Source: Lachnospiraceae bacterium
Lineage (GTDB): Bacteria > Bacillota > Clostridia > Lachnospirales > Lachnospiraceae
NCBI GenBank assembly: GCA_024403375.1
Contig: JAKSRZ010000010.1
Coordinates: 1 to 33,175, forward strand
Direction: 5' to 3'
DNA length: 33,175 nucleotides
The notes under the pieces are model-generated. The model saw only the letters and a list, made by a program, of their open reading frames with translations, did no database searches and had not been told where the DNA came from. Position numbers and translations under genes: made by a program. Shown here piece by piece: positions 8,605 to 17,499 of this stretch. Each line of letters begins with the position of its first letter. Position 1 is the first letter of the stretch.

Positions 8605-10662
8605 TTATTTCACTTTTACGCCGTTCACATAAACCTCGGCATCGGTTCTCATATCACCGATTATAAAGTAGTCATCTACCTTTTCCCCGGCAGGAATAGT
8701 GATGTCTATTATTGTCTTATAGCCCATACTGAGCAGCCACTTGCCGTCATCATTATCAATTCTGACTGCACAACCATAATCTTCAAGGCCCGGTCCCATA
8801 TAACTGTCTGCAGCCGTCACCTTGATTTCCACATCACCTCGTTTTATGTGTCCGCCTCTTTCAAGCCATATCCATCCGGCATCTGAGATTTTAACAGAGT
8901 TACTGTCTCCCTCTATGCTTCCGTCCAAAAACATATAGTCGTCTACAAGAAATGTTTTTCCTTCTTTGATAAGCAGACGTGCGTACTTTGGTACTGTGCC
9001 TCCAACAAAGCTCATATTTTCTGTGGCGGTAATTTCATGATTGGATATTGATACGAGTAAGAGCATTAATTCTTCTATATTGTCTGCTTCAAAGCTATCC
9101 GTAGAAACAGGAAGATACTTTTCTCCAAAGTCATAGCCATATGCTTCATATCCGTCAATTGTAATGCCGGTGCGTCCCTCTCCTACAATCTTGATTTTGC
9201 TTAGTCCTGAAATCGGGAAGTGATTATCAGTGACGGTACCCAATGATTTTCCGTCAGCATCAAAACGCTCAATAGTGATTTTATTGGTGGAATGCAGTAT
9301 AAGTGAGCCGACATATTCTCCCTTATATTCTTCCAGATAAAACTTATAGGGAACAAGATCTATGCATAAATCATTGTATTTAACGTTTTTGGTGAACCAG
9401 CCTCCCAGCCTTGTTTCGTTGTCTATGGCGTTGTATTCGGGGAAAATAACAATATTCTTCGCATTGCTTAAGTCCCATACGCTGTCAGCTACAACATCAA
9501 AGGAAGCCTTGTGATTTTTAACCCATGTATAGAAGCCATCAGCAGTACCGCTTCCATAAGCTTTTTCAATCAGGTTTATCTGCTCCTCCGGAGTAAGCTG
9601 GTAAAATTCATTCGCATTGTAGGTTTCACTGAATGTCTTTATCCATCCACTGTAGCTTCCCGTAAGGTCTTTGAAATACTGCAGCAGTCTGTAGCCGATG
9701 GAATACAGGCCATTTCCGCTTCCTTCAAATCCATTCTCCATCCAATATTTCAGAGGTTGTTCATAAAGAGCATCTCCATCATCATCAATAGAATAGTTGG
9801 AGTTATTAAAATCGGAGGGATATAGAATTGCAGCCATTTCATGGTCGTTCTCTTCAAAATATTTAGACACAAAATATTCCGTATTTGTTGAAAAGCCCTC
9901 GGTAAGAACCATTCCTGCACTGAGCACATTATCATACTCATTTTCCAGTGCGTGAGCCAGTTCATGAGCGAAAGAAGTGGAATTTCCCAAAAGAAGATCT
10001 CCGGGCATGATGATAATGTTGTCATTCCATGCACATGCACCGGAAAAAACCTCCGATTTTGACATTCCTTCCTCAAAAATATTATGCTTCTGAACGGAAA
10101 CATTTATTTTGCAGTCCGAGAATCTTCCACCCTTAAAGGAAAGTCCTGTAACTGCTTCTATTCCCTTGCACATTTCATCAGATTTTTCCGCCAAGTATGA
10201 AGGAATGTAAATATTCTTTTCAATTTCAAAATTCAGATACTCTGTTTCAAACGTAGTGTTTTTTGTAGTAATAAAGCCCGTCGCCTTACTTCCCTTGGCT
10301 CCCTGCTGAATAAGCGTTTTTTCCAGTTCTTCCGCATCACTTATCACATTTACCGGAACGCTTGCAGGCGTCGGCGTACTTGTAGGTATCGGTGTATCCG
10401 TAGGTGCCAAAGTGTTTGTGGGTGCCGGTGTACTTGTGGCCATCGGCGTATCAGTAGGTGCCGATGTACTTGTAGCTGTCGGTGTACTTGTCTCTGCCGG
10501 AGCATTTGTCTCTGCCGGAGCATTTGTCTCTGCCGGAGTTTCTGTAGGAACAGGCACATTTGTAGCTGTCGGCACGCTTATGGTTGTCGGTTCTTTTTCC
10601 TTTGTGCAGGCACATAAGCATAAAACCATAAGCACAACAAATAATATTCTGATTTTCTTCAT
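8605..10662 (-). CDS. Lipoprotein with zinc-metallopeptidase (HExxH...E) motif
   Basis: A 685-aa secreted lipoprotein that I cannot place in a named family. Seen: a type II signal peptide ending in LCLCAC; a long Thr/Pro/Ala/Glu-rich linker (about 25-100) with a tandem repeat; then a region with HELAH at 233-237 and a downstream Glu255 in LTEGFS. The spacing matches gluzincin peptidases, where two His and one Glu bind zinc and the Glu of HExxH is catalytic. The last 300 residues look all-beta with no anchor. It lies 13 bases after the GH35 gene, so a hydrolase operon carries a surface protease, perhaps acting on glycoproteins such as mucins; that is inference. The start is fixed by GGAGA before the ATG at 10662; an ATG 24 codons upstream is rejected because it lies inside the GH35 gene. 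Confidence 0.75.
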   Translation of the reverse strand: MKKIRILFVVLMVLCLCACTKEKEPTTISVPTATNVPVPTETPAETNAPAETNAPAETSTPTATSTSAPTDTPMATSTPAPTNTLAPTDTPIPTSTPTPASVPVNVISDAEELEKTLIQQGAKGSKATGFITTKNTTFETEYLNFEIEKNIYIPSYLAEKSDEMCKGIEAVTGLSFKGGRFSDCKINVSVQKHNIFEEGMSKSEVFSGACAWNDNIIIMPGDLLLGNSTSFAHELAHALENEYDNVLSAGMVLTEGFSTNTEYFVSKYFEENDHEMAAILYPSDFNNSNYSIDDDGDALYEQPLKYWMENGFEGSGNGLYSIGYRLLQYFKDLTGSYSGWIKTFSETYNANEFYQLTPEEQINLIEKAYGSGTADGFYTWVKNHKASFDVVADSVWDLSNAKNIVIFPEYNAIDNETRLGGWFTKNVKYNDLCIDLVPYKFYLEEYKGEYVGSLILHSTNKITIERFDADGKSLGTVTDNHFPISGLSKIKIVGEGRTGITIDGYEAYGYDFGEKYLPVSTDSFEADNIEELMLLLVSISNHEITATENMSFVGGTVPKYARLLIKEGKTFLVDDYMFLDGSIEGDSNSVKISDAGWIWLERGGHIKRGDVEIKVTAADSYMGPGLEDYGCAVRIDNDDGKWLLSMGYKTIIDITIPAGEKVDDYFIIGDMRTDAEVYVNGVKVK
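10491..10538 (-). repeat. 18-bp in-frame tandem repeat in the lipoprotein linker
   Basis: Two identical 18-bp units (10491-10508, 10509-10526) and a 12-bp partial third encode a repeated six-residue Ala-Glu-Thr-Asn-Ala-Pro segment. Exact repetition at DNA level suggests recent slippage and a linker whose length can vary. Confidence 0.9.
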
Positions 10663-10675
10663 ATATCTCCTTTGA

Positions 10676-12442
10676 CTACAGAAGCGGCTCGTCCTTTGTT
10701 TCGATAGAAGCTTTTGCCTTTCCTTCTGTTTCAAATACTATTATTTCATTTTTTCCTTCTTTAAGAAGCGGAGCAGGCACGTAAAGAGTGTGCTGAGGTC
10801 CCACCTCCCAGAAACGTCCGAGATTAAAGCCATTGAGAATTACGCAGCCCTTTCCAAAGCCTGTCATATCAAGGAAGGTATCTGCCTTCTCATTTACGTC
10901 AAGCTCGTATCGATAAAATGCAGGCACCGTGCTGCTTTCGAATTCACCATTAACCTTGGTAGTTTCATTAAAGGTCAGCTTATCCAGATTGTCCATAGGT
11001 AACGTATACTGTCTGAAGCCATAATGATGGTGTCCGTTGAGTATTACGCCTCCCGCAATTCCCTTCTGCTGATAGTCCATATTGGCACCATAGTTAACAC
11101 GGCCCATATTTTCCACCAGAATATCCAGGCCTTTATTCTGCACATTCTTTTCCTGGAATTTGTATTCCTGTAAAAGTTCTCTGTCATACAGCTTTATAAG
11201 CCTTCTCCCGTCAAGGAATACGTTGGCACGGTCATTTGCCTTCATAAGGCTGAACTTTGATATTTCAGTTTCTCTCTTAAGCTCGGTACGGTAAAGAATA
11301 TATCCATAGTTCTGTCCAAGCTTTTCCATAGGAAGAGCGAAATGACTTTCCACCGGTGCGGATATTTCATCAAGGCAGTCAAATAAGCTCTTTACATCTG
11401 TAAGCACCGCATTACCGAGGCTCTTTCTCTCTATTTTTGTTGTAAATTCCACTTCCGGAATGTCTACATATTTTGAGATTATTTCCTTAAAGCCTTCGTA
11501 TTTCTTTGTAATCTGTCCGTCTTCGGTAAGAAGGGCGTCATAGTCATATGATGTTACGTCCGGTGTCAGATGGTCATAATAATTTGCGCCATTCATAAAC
11601 CCAAAGTTTGTTCCGCCTTCAAACATATAAATACTTACGGAGCCTTCAGAAAGTATTTCATCCAGATCCTTCATATGTTCTTCTATGCTTGAATGATTAT
11701 GTTCCTTATCTCCCCAGGCATCAAACCAGCCAACCCAGAATTCTGAGCACATAAGTGGCTTGTCTTCTCCTATGTGAGACTTAAGAATCTTAAACTGTTC
11801 ATGGCCTTGGGAACCAAAGTTGGCGGTCTGAAGCACTCCCTTGATGCCTCCGCAGGAAAGGTAATCATACCAGGGTCCATCGGAAGAAAACATAGGAACA
11901 TCGGCACCGTTTTCTTCCATAATGGCCTTTATCGCTTTCATGTACTCCTCATCCTCACCATAGGAGCCATACTCATTTTCAATCTGGAACAAAATGATAT
12001 TACCACCATGGGTAATCTGCATAGGTGTCAGAATTTTGAACAGTTCCTTGTAATAGTCCCTTACATGGGTGAGAAATGCTTCCTGTCTTGTTCGTACTCT
12101 TATTCCGTCCTCGGAAAGAAGCCATCCGGGAAGGCCTCCGAACTCCCACTCTGCACAAATATAGGGCGATGGGCGAACAATGGCATACATGCCAAGTTCA
12201 GCTGCCGTTTCCAGAAATCTTTTTATGTCACATATCCCTTCAAAGCAGAATTTTCCCTTTTGAGGCTCATGCATATTCCAGGCAACGTAAGTTTCTACCG
12301 TATTGCAGCCCAGGGCTTTCATTTTTTCCAGTCTGTCTCTCCAATATTCCGGGACAACCCGAAAATAGTGCATTCCCCCTGCGATTATTTTCATTGGCTG
12401 TCCGTCCAGAAGAAAATCTTTTTTTACTTCGAATTTAGGCAT
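10676..12442 (-). CDS. GH35 beta-galactosidase
   Basis: A 588-aa enzyme that releases terminal beta-galactose. Seen: GGMHYFRVVPEYWRDRLEKM and NTVETYVAWNMHEP at the N-terminus; QIENEYGSYG with acid/base Glu157; CSEFWVGWFDAWG with nucleophile Glu234; GGTNFGFMNGANYY; and a C-terminal beta-sandwich ending with GCVILNGFNLGRFWEVGPQ. No signal peptide is visible, so it is probably cytoplasmic or cell associated. The start MPKFEVKK is chosen because AGAGGGG precedes it; the longer reading adds 17 residues with no ribosome binding site. It is the first gene of an operon with the metallopeptidase lipoprotein and is divergent from the GH5 gene. Confidence 0.94.
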   Translation of the reverse strand: MPKFEVKKDFLLDGQPMKIIAGGMHYFRVVPEYWRDRLEKMKALGCNTVETYVAWNMHEPQKGKFCFEGICDIKRFLETAAELGMYAIVRPSPYICAEWEFGGLPGWLLSEDGIRVRTRQEAFLTHVRDYYKELFKILTPMQITHGGNIILFQIENEYGSYGEDEEYMKAIKAIMEENGADVPMFSSDGPWYDYLSCGGIKGVLQTANFGSQGHEQFKILKSHIGEDKPLMCSEFWVGWFDAWGDKEHNHSSIEEHMKDLDEILSEGSVSIYMFEGGTNFGFMNGANYYDHLTPDVTSYDYDALLTEDGQITKKYEGFKEIISKYVDIPEVEFTTKIERKSLGNAVLTDVKSLFDCLDEISAPVESHFALPMEKLGQNYGYILYRTELKRETEISKFSLMKANDRANVFLDGRRLIKLYDRELLQEYKFQEKNVQNKGLDILVENMGRVNYGANMDYQQKGIAGGVILNGHHHYGFRQYTLPMDNLDKLTFNETTKVNGEFESSTVPAFYRYELDVNEKADTFLDMTGFGKGCVILNGFNLGRFWEVGPQHTLYVPAPLLKEGKNEIIVFETEGKAKASIETKDEPLL

Positions 12443-12473
12443 TATTATTCCCCTCTCGTAAATAATTTCATTG

Positions 12474-12482
12474 ATTATATCA
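12474..12482 (-). promoter_or_regulatory. Extended -10 promoter of the GH35 operon
   Basis: On the minus strand TGATATAAT is a consensus extended -10 (TGnTATAAT) about 32 bases before the GH35 start. I see no good -35. Just upstream on that strand are two direct ATTGTG hexamers (plus-strand CACAAT at 12481-12486 and 12491-12496) that could be an activator or repressor site. Confidence 0.5.
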
Positions 12483-12607
12483 CAATTTCCCACAATATCG
12501 CAGATTTTTACTGTTAAAAAATCTAAATCTTATTATGTTCTATAATCTCCCTTATCATTATAATCAATAAAACAGAATTAATACTCTTTCCATCGAAAGG
12601 AGAAAAG

Positions 12608-15052
12608 ATGAAAAAGAAATTATCGTGTTTAATGCTGTCATGCATTATGATGCTTTCAATAATGGCAGCGGGATGTGGCAGCACCAAGCCGGAGGAGCCT
12701 GTTCCTGCTCCTACCATTACCACTGCTCCCACGGCAGCACCTACAGATACGCCTGCAGTAACCGAAGCACCAACCGCCACGGAAGCTCCTGCCAAAAGCA
12801 ATATTCCTGAAATCCCTTCGGAGCTTACGACAAAGCCCGCCGGAGACAACTTCATAGAGCTTGCGATTAACGTATATTACAACGATGCAGATAATTCTCA
12901 CTATACTAACGAGGCTTCTGATTGTTCAATATACGTCACAAAAGAAGGTCAATATACCCTTTATTTCGATTGTGATACCGACCTTTCGGCAGAAGCCAAA
13001 TCAAAGGGCGTCAGCAGTCTTACAAATCTGACTGCCATCTATCTTCTGGACATGGGAACAGCAAAAGGTAATCAGTCCCCGCTAAAGAGCTGTAATATTA
13101 TGTTTGACGAAATTATGGTGGACGGCACTCCTCTCACCATAACTCAGGAAGCACCTAAAAGCGCCTTCAAGTCCTCGGGAATATTCGATACAAATGACCC
13201 GATTAACGCCTGGGACGGTTCTCTTGTGGCCGAGGTAAATTCCACAGAAGATCATGTGGCGAATTTCACTTCCGTCAAATCCCCCAAAACAATCGTTATT
13301 ACCTTTACATTATCCGATATGCATTGGAACGAGGAAAAAAAGCCTGAGGTGACTGTTGAAACAACTAATACCTATGTAAACAACGCCGTTTTCAGTTCAA
13401 TGAATTTTTCAGACATGAATTCTGTTTCACTTACAAGATATCTCGGAAATGGCATAAACCTTGGCAACACAATGGAAGCTTACGGTCACGCAAACCTTGG
13501 TACCAAGGCTAAGGTTTCTTCCTACGAAACCTATTGGGGTCAGCCTGTTACTACTGCAGAAATGATTAAAGGCATGAAGAACTGTGGCTTCGATACCATT
13601 CGAATTCCTGTTGCCTGGACAAATATGATGGATTACGAAAATGGTGACTATACCATCGCTCCTGCCCTTCTTGACAGGGTGGAAGAAATCGTAAACTACG
13701 CTTTAGACGCCGAAATGTTCGTAATCGTCAATGACCATTGGGATGGTGGTTGGTGGGGAATGTTTGGTTCCAAGACACCTGAAACCGTAGAAAAGGCGTG
13801 GTCTCTTTACGAATCTATGTGGTCACAGATAGCTCAGCGTTTTAAGGATTATCCTGAAATGCTTATTTTCGAATCCGCTAATGAGGAGCTTGGCAACAGC
13901 CTTAACGATAATACTTTATGCACTGACTCCGGTTTCCTTACCGAGAACGGAAAGTACGAAATGACAAACAGCATTAATCAGAAGTTTGTTGATGTGATAC
14001 GTTCCTCCGGTGGAAAGAATTCAAGTCGTTTCCTTCTTATTGCGGGCTACAATACAAATATTGATCTTACCTGCAACAGTAAGTTCATAATGCCTAAGGA
14101 TACTGTAGACGGCAAGCTTCTTATTTCCGTTCATTACTATGATCCTTGGAACTACTGTGGAGCTGAAAAGCAGTCCCGTTGGGGAATCACAAAAGAATTC
14201 ACCTATATGGAAGACACTCTTGCAAAAATGACCAAGTTCACCGATGCAGGATACGGTGTCATTATCGGCGAGTACGGTGCCCTTCCCGTTTATGAGGGCG
14301 GAACCCATACAAAGAAAACAAATACAGAGCTTTATACAACCTACTTTCTCGATAACTGTGACAAGCTTAACTTCTGTCCTGTTCTCTGGAGCTGTAACGA
14401 TTTCTATTCCAAGAAAAAGCTTACAATGATGGACGATCAGCTTCTTGATCTGTTTACAAAACGCTGCTACCAGGAAGAGGTTGCAACAGGCGAACCTCAG
14501 TACACAAATCGCATCAATGAAAGCATGAAGACAGCCAAAGCCGCCTCCCCCGGCATGTGGTCAGATGTAGAACAATATGAGGTCGAAACCCCTGTTGCCT
14601 GGATTATGTGGAATGGCGGAGCCGGAACCTACAGTGTAGGCGATACCTTTAATCCTGCGGACAACACTGCCGGAATAAAGGCCACCAACACAGTTGTTAC
14701 CGGTCCCGGAAATTATCAGGTAAGTCTTGATTTTGAAGGCGGAAACAACGGATTAACCTTTGCAGCCCTTGCTATCGCAGATGGTGAGCGTCTCTACCCT
14801 AATGGTGTCATCAAAATAAATGCCATTTATCTTGATGGTCAGAAGTACACAATAAACGGTCAGCCCTACACCAGCTCCGACGATGGTAAGTGTATGAGAG
14901 TAAATCTCTTTAACCAGTGGGTTACAGGCGTTCCGGACGGTGCCAGAACCTTTACCGGGGTGCTGATTGGTGCAACTCCGACACCACTTAAAGCAACTGA
15001 TGTTGTAAACATCAAAAATATTACTATCGATTTTTCCTTAATTGTCAGATAA
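12608..15052 (+). CDS. GH5 endoglucanase-type lipoprotein with two flanking accessory domains
   Basis: An 814-aa lipid-anchored cell-surface hydrolase, probably an endo-beta-glucanase. In order: a type II signal peptide with lipobox AAGC (Cys23); a Thr/Pro/Ala linker (25-65); a beta-rich domain of unknown family (about 70-255); a GH5 barrel (about 275-625) with GNGINLGNTMEA, FDTIRIPVAW, VNDHWDGGWW, acid/base Glu426 in SANEELG and nucleophile Glu555 in IIGEYG; then a second beta-rich domain (about 655-814) with VAWIMWNGGAGTY and NYQVSLDFEGG, probably carbohydrate binding. GAAAGGAG lies 4 bases before the ATG. It is monocistronic, divergent from the GH35 gene and closed by a terminator. Cellulose, beta-glucan, xyloglucan or mannan are all possible substrates. 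Confidence 0.9.
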   Translation: MKKKLSCLMLSCIMMLSIMAAGCGSTKPEEPVPAPTITTAPTAAPTDTPAVTEAPTATEAPAKSNIPEIPSELTTKPAGDNFIELAINVYYNDADNSHYTNEASDCSIYVTKEGQYTLYFDCDTDLSAEAKSKGVSSLTNLTAIYLLDMGTAKGNQSPLKSCNIMFDEIMVDGTPLTITQEAPKSAFKSSGIFDTNDPINAWDGSLVAEVNSTEDHVANFTSVKSPKTIVITFTLSDMHWNEEKKPEVTVETTNTYVNNAVFSSMNFSDMNSVSLTRYLGNGINLGNTMEAYGHANLGTKAKVSSYETYWGQPVTTAEMIKGMKNCGFDTIRIPVAWTNMMDYENGDYTIAPALLDRVEEIVNYALDAEMFVIVNDHWDGGWWGMFGSKTPETVEKAWSLYESMWSQIAQRFKDYPEMLIFESANEELGNSLNDNTLCTDSGFLTENGKYEMTNSINQKFVDVIRSSGGKNSSRFLLIAGYNTNIDLTCNSKFIMPKDTVDGKLLISVHYYDPWNYCGAEKQSRWGITKEFTYMEDTLAKMTKFTDAGYGVIIGEYGALPVYEGGTHTKKTNTELYTTYFLDNCDKLNFCPVLWSCNDFYSKKKLTMMDDQLLDLFTKRCYQEEVATGEPQYTNRINESMKTAKAASPGMWSDVEQYEVETPVAWIMWNGGAGTYSVGDTFNPADNTAGIKATNTVVTGPGNYQVSLDFEGGNNGLTFAALAIADGERLYPNGVIKINAIYLDGQKYTINGQPYTSSDDGKCMRVNLFNQWVTGVPDGARTFTGVLIGATPTPLKATDVVNIKNITIDFSLIVR

Positions 15053-15069
15053 CATCTCTACTCATGCGA

Positions 15070-15106
15070 AAGGGCCTTGGAGTTATGCTCCAAGGCCCTT
15101 TTGTTG
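15070..15106. terminator. Bidirectional terminator between the GH5 gene and mgsA
   Basis: A perfect 13-bp G+C-rich stem (15070-15082 and 15088-15100, loop of 5) is followed by TTTTGTTG. It separates convergent genes; plus-strand termination is the clearer direction. Confidence 0.87.
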
Positions 15107-15109
15107 TCA

Positions 15110-15583
15110 TTATTTTAAGTTTTCGGCTCTTTCTCTTACCTGCTTATCAAAGTTGATGATTTTGTGCTCGTACTCTGTATCCATTAATGCGGACTTAATC
15201 ATAAAGTCTGCGGTTGCTCTCGTGTTGGCAATAGGTATGTCATAAACCGATGCAATTCTTAAAAGAGCCTTTACGTCAGGATCGTGAGGCTGTGCAGTAA
15301 ACGGGTCAGAAAAGAAAATAACAAGATCAATCTTTCCCTCAACGATTTTTGCTCCAATCTGCTGGTCACCACCCAAAGGGCCTGAATTATAGGCTCTTAC
15401 GGGAAGATTTGTTCTGTCCGCAATCATTCTTGCAGTCGTTCCTGTACCGCAAAGAAAATGCTTGCTGAGAATATCTTTGTTATCCTCACACCACTGTATG
15501 AGTGCCGGCTTCATGCCATCGTGAGCAATAAGTGCAATGTTCTTCTGTTTTCCTAAAGTCATTGTAATGTAATCGTCGTTCAT
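15110..15583 (-). CDS. mgsA: Methylglyoxal synthase
   Basis: A 157-aa cytoplasmic enzyme converting dihydroxyacetone phosphate to methylglyoxal and phosphate, a relief valve when sugar phosphates outrun free phosphate. Seen: IALIAHDGMK (His21, Lys25), the phosphate-binding GTGTT (46-50), SGPLGGDQQIG with catalytic Asp73, FFSDPFTAQPHDPDVKALLR and IPIANTRATADFMI. Length and motifs are full and canonical. It lies 34 bases after the MerR gene on the same strand and is probably cotranscribed with it. The setting next to sugar-polymer hydrolases fits high glycolytic flux, which is inference. Confidence 0.96.
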   Translation of the reverse strand: MNDDYITMTLGKQKNIALIAHDGMKPALIQWCEDNKDILSKHFLCGTGTTARMIADRTNLPVRAYNSGPLGGDQQIGAKIVEGKIDLVIFFSDPFTAQPHDPDVKALLRIASVYDIPIANTRATADFMIKSALMDTEYEHKIINFDKQVRERAENLK

Positions 15584-15617
15584 CTGCTTCTCCCAATAAA
15601 GTTCTGATTCTTATGTT

Positions 15618-16430
15618 TTATACAATTATTGCGGCACATTTTAAGTATCTTCTTTCTCCTGACGGATCGGTTATATTAACAAGCGAAAGAACATAAATAT
15701 CTGATTTTGCCTGAAGGCCGTTCTTTTTAAGAAATTCCTCCAATGCCTTATATCCTACCCTGATATCTACATTGTACATCGGCGACGAACTGATAGCAAT
15801 ACCCACAAGTTTTGTCTTCCCCGATTTATTTGTTTTTTTAGGTTTAATGGGGCTGAACAGCTTATCGTAGCGATAATCCTCCTGCATAAAATCTTCTTTC
15901 AGGATGACTGCTCCCATGGGAAATGCGGATTCATTTTCACCAAATTGATTAAGATGCCTTTTCACATCCTCCGGCACATCTTTTATTGAATACGCCTTCC
16001 TTCCTGTAATTGCTGTGGCTTTTATACTGATTTGCCCGTCGATTTCCAGAAGAACAGGTTCCTCGCCGGTCATCTTCCTGCTAAACTCCAAAAACCAGAT
16101 CATATTTCCTGTTGCCTTTATTTTTTCGTCCAGCTCCCTGCGTTTTTTCAGAAGGTTCTTATATTGATCCCCCATGAAGTCCTGTCCGCCCATATTCTCA
16201 GCGTTATTAAGGAATGCGGAAATGTTGGCAATGGGTGTGTCCATCTCTCTGAGGACCTTAATCATATAAAAAGATCCAACCTGTGCATAGCTGTAATAAT
16301 GATACCCATTTTCAGGATTCGTATAGGGAACCAAGATACCTGTTTCCGCATAGTGTCGCAAGCAATCCCTTGTCGTCTGGCACATTTTCTGAAATTCTCC
16401 GCTGGTAATACAATACTCATCGTTTAACAT
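15618..16430 (-). CDS. MerR family transcriptional regulator with effector domain
   Basis: A 270-aa DNA-binding regulator. Seen: an N-terminal winged helix-turn-helix (about 6-75: ITSGEFQKMCQTTRDCLRHY, YHYYSYAQVG, LREMDTPIANI), a helical dimerisation segment (about 80-125) and a C-terminal domain (about 130-270) resembling the GyrI/BmrR small-molecule-binding fold (GYKALEEFLKKNGL). MerR proteins act on promoters with 19-20 bp spacers, and just such a promoter lies in the divergent intergenic region. Likely targets are its own gene, mgsA and the divergent degV gene. The effector is unknown. The start follows GGAGATGT; an alternative is not evident. Confidence 0.85.
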   Translation of the reverse strand: MLNDEYCITSGEFQKMCQTTRDCLRHYAETGILVPYTNPENGYHYYSYAQVGSFYMIKVLREMDTPIANISAFLNNAENMGGQDFMGDQYKNLLKKRRELDEKIKATGNMIWFLEFSRKMTGEEPVLLEIDGQISIKATAITGRKAYSIKDVPEDVKRHLNQFGENESAFPMGAVILKEDFMQEDYRYDKLFSPIKPKKTNKSGKTKLVGIAISSSPMYNVDIRVGYKALEEFLKKNGLQAKSDIYVLSLVNITDPSGERRYLKCAAIIV

Positions 16431-16451
16431 CTAACATCTCCAAAAAGTTTA

Positions 16452-16482
16452 TTGACTTGGGGGTTACCCCCACCATTATTGT
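16452..16482 (+). promoter_or_regulatory. MerR-type promoter with 19-bp spacer and central dyad, driving degV
   Basis: TTGACT (16452-16457), a 19-base spacer and TATTGT (16477-16482) are seen. The spacer holds a perfect palindrome, TGGGGGT-T-ACCCCCA (16458-16472). A 19-bp spacer with a dyad between -35 and -10 is the hallmark of promoters untwisted by MerR activators. It points at degV, 59 bases downstream. Confidence 0.82.
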
Positions 16483-16506
16483 AGCCACATTGCATTAAAA
16501 AGTAAA
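16478..16506 (-). promoter_or_regulatory. Probable merR promoter, overlapping the divergent one
   Basis: On the minus strand TTTACT (16501-16506), a 17-base spacer and TACAAT (16478-16483) form a plausible promoter for merR-mgsA. Its -10 overlaps the -10 of the opposite promoter, so MerR bound at the dyad would affect both. Confidence 0.55.
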
Positions 16507-16540
16507 TCAAAAATCTAATTTTCTGTTGGAGGTTTTATAT

Positions 16541-17392
16541 ATGGCAGTAAGAATAATTGTAGATTCAGGAACTGATATCCCTTCAAAAAACAATCAGGAT
16601 ATTAAAGTAGTTCCGCTTCATGTAACCTTTGATAATGTAACTTATGAAGATGGTCTCACAATAACCCATGACCAGTTTTATAAGCGACTTATTGAATTCG
16701 ATTCCCTTCCCGTATCCAGCCAGGTTAACCCTGCAGAATTTGCGGAGGCAATCAACAGTGAAAAGTGTGCCCACCCGGATGATGAAATACTGATTCTTAC
16801 CATGTCCTCCGAGCTTTCCGGCACATATCAGAGTGCATTAATCGCTGCAGACGATTTTGATGATGTTTTTGTCATTGACACACTTAACGTATCCATCGGC
16901 GCCCGTGCCTTCGTAGATTACGCCGTAAGGCTCAGAGACCAGGGGCTTTCTGCAAAGGAGATGCTGGATATACTTATTGAGAAGCGTCCAAAATGTCATG
17001 CCATTGCAATGCTTAATACTTTGGAGTTTCTTAAACGAGGCGGCAGAATCAGTAAGACCGCGGCAGTTGCAGGCGGCATTCTGCAGTTGAAGCCTGTAAT
17101 CACCACAAATGAGGGACGAATCGATCTTATGGGCGCCGCTCGTGGCTCAAAGAGTGCCAACAATCATCTTAATAATGATATCGCAAAGCTCGGCGGAATC
17201 GATCCCGACATGCCTATTCAATTAGGCTACAGCGGCATTTCCGATGCTCTCCTCAGAGTCTATATTGAAGACAGTGCTCACCTTCTTCCTCCCGGAATAA
17301 CCCCTGAAAACTGCCCTATTATGACCATCGGCTGTGCAGTGGGTACCCATGCCGGCCCTGATGCCATCGCCTTAGGCTTCTTCACTAAATAG
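16541..17392 (+). CDS. DegV family fatty-acid-binding protein
   Basis: A 283-aa cytoplasmic protein of the DegV family, which binds a fatty acid between two domains; some members supply fatty acids to the FakA kinase. Seen: the N-terminal VRIIVDSGTDIP, VPLHVTFDN, MSSELSGTYQSA, VSIGARAFVDYAVRL, LEFLKRGGRIS and the C-terminal GCAVGTHAGPDAIALGFF, all standard family landmarks. The start MAVRIIV follows a GGAGG site at 16529-16533; a longer reading by five codons is less likely. No FakA gene is nearby. The gene sits alone behind the MerR-type promoter, so its expression probably answers the MerR effector. I see no clear terminator between its stop and the thiT promoter. Confidence 0.92.
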   Translation: MAVRIIVDSGTDIPSKNNQDIKVVPLHVTFDNVTYEDGLTITHDQFYKRLIEFDSLPVSSQVNPAEFAEAINSEKCAHPDDEILILTMSSELSGTYQSALIAADDFDDVFVIDTLNVSIGARAFVDYAVRLRDQGLSAKEMLDILIEKRPKCHAIAMLNTLEFLKRGGRISKTAAVAGGILQLKPVITTNEGRIDLMGAARGSKSANNHLNNDIAKLGGIDPDMPIQLGYSGISDALLRVYIEDSAHLLPPGITPENCPIMTIGCAVGTHAGPDAIALGFFTK

Positions 17393-17441
17393 CAAGTTTC
17401 CTCACATATATTTGAAAAACGCAGGAATAATGATAAGACTG

Positions 17442-17469
17442 TTGACATCTACGACCAATCAATTATAAT
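17442..17469 (+). promoter_or_regulatory. Consensus promoter of the TPP riboswitch-thiT unit
   Basis: Exact TTGACA (17442-17447), a 16-base spacer and exact TATAAT (17464-17469) give a transcript start about 25 bases before the aptamer. Confidence 0.85.
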
Positions 17470-17499
17470 GATTTAGTCGCAAGACACAAAATATGCATA

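Noticed and set aside
10350..10675. Open frames on both strands across the lipoprotein linker
   Set aside because: Low-complexity shadows of the repeated linker codons, with no ribosome binding site or family match.
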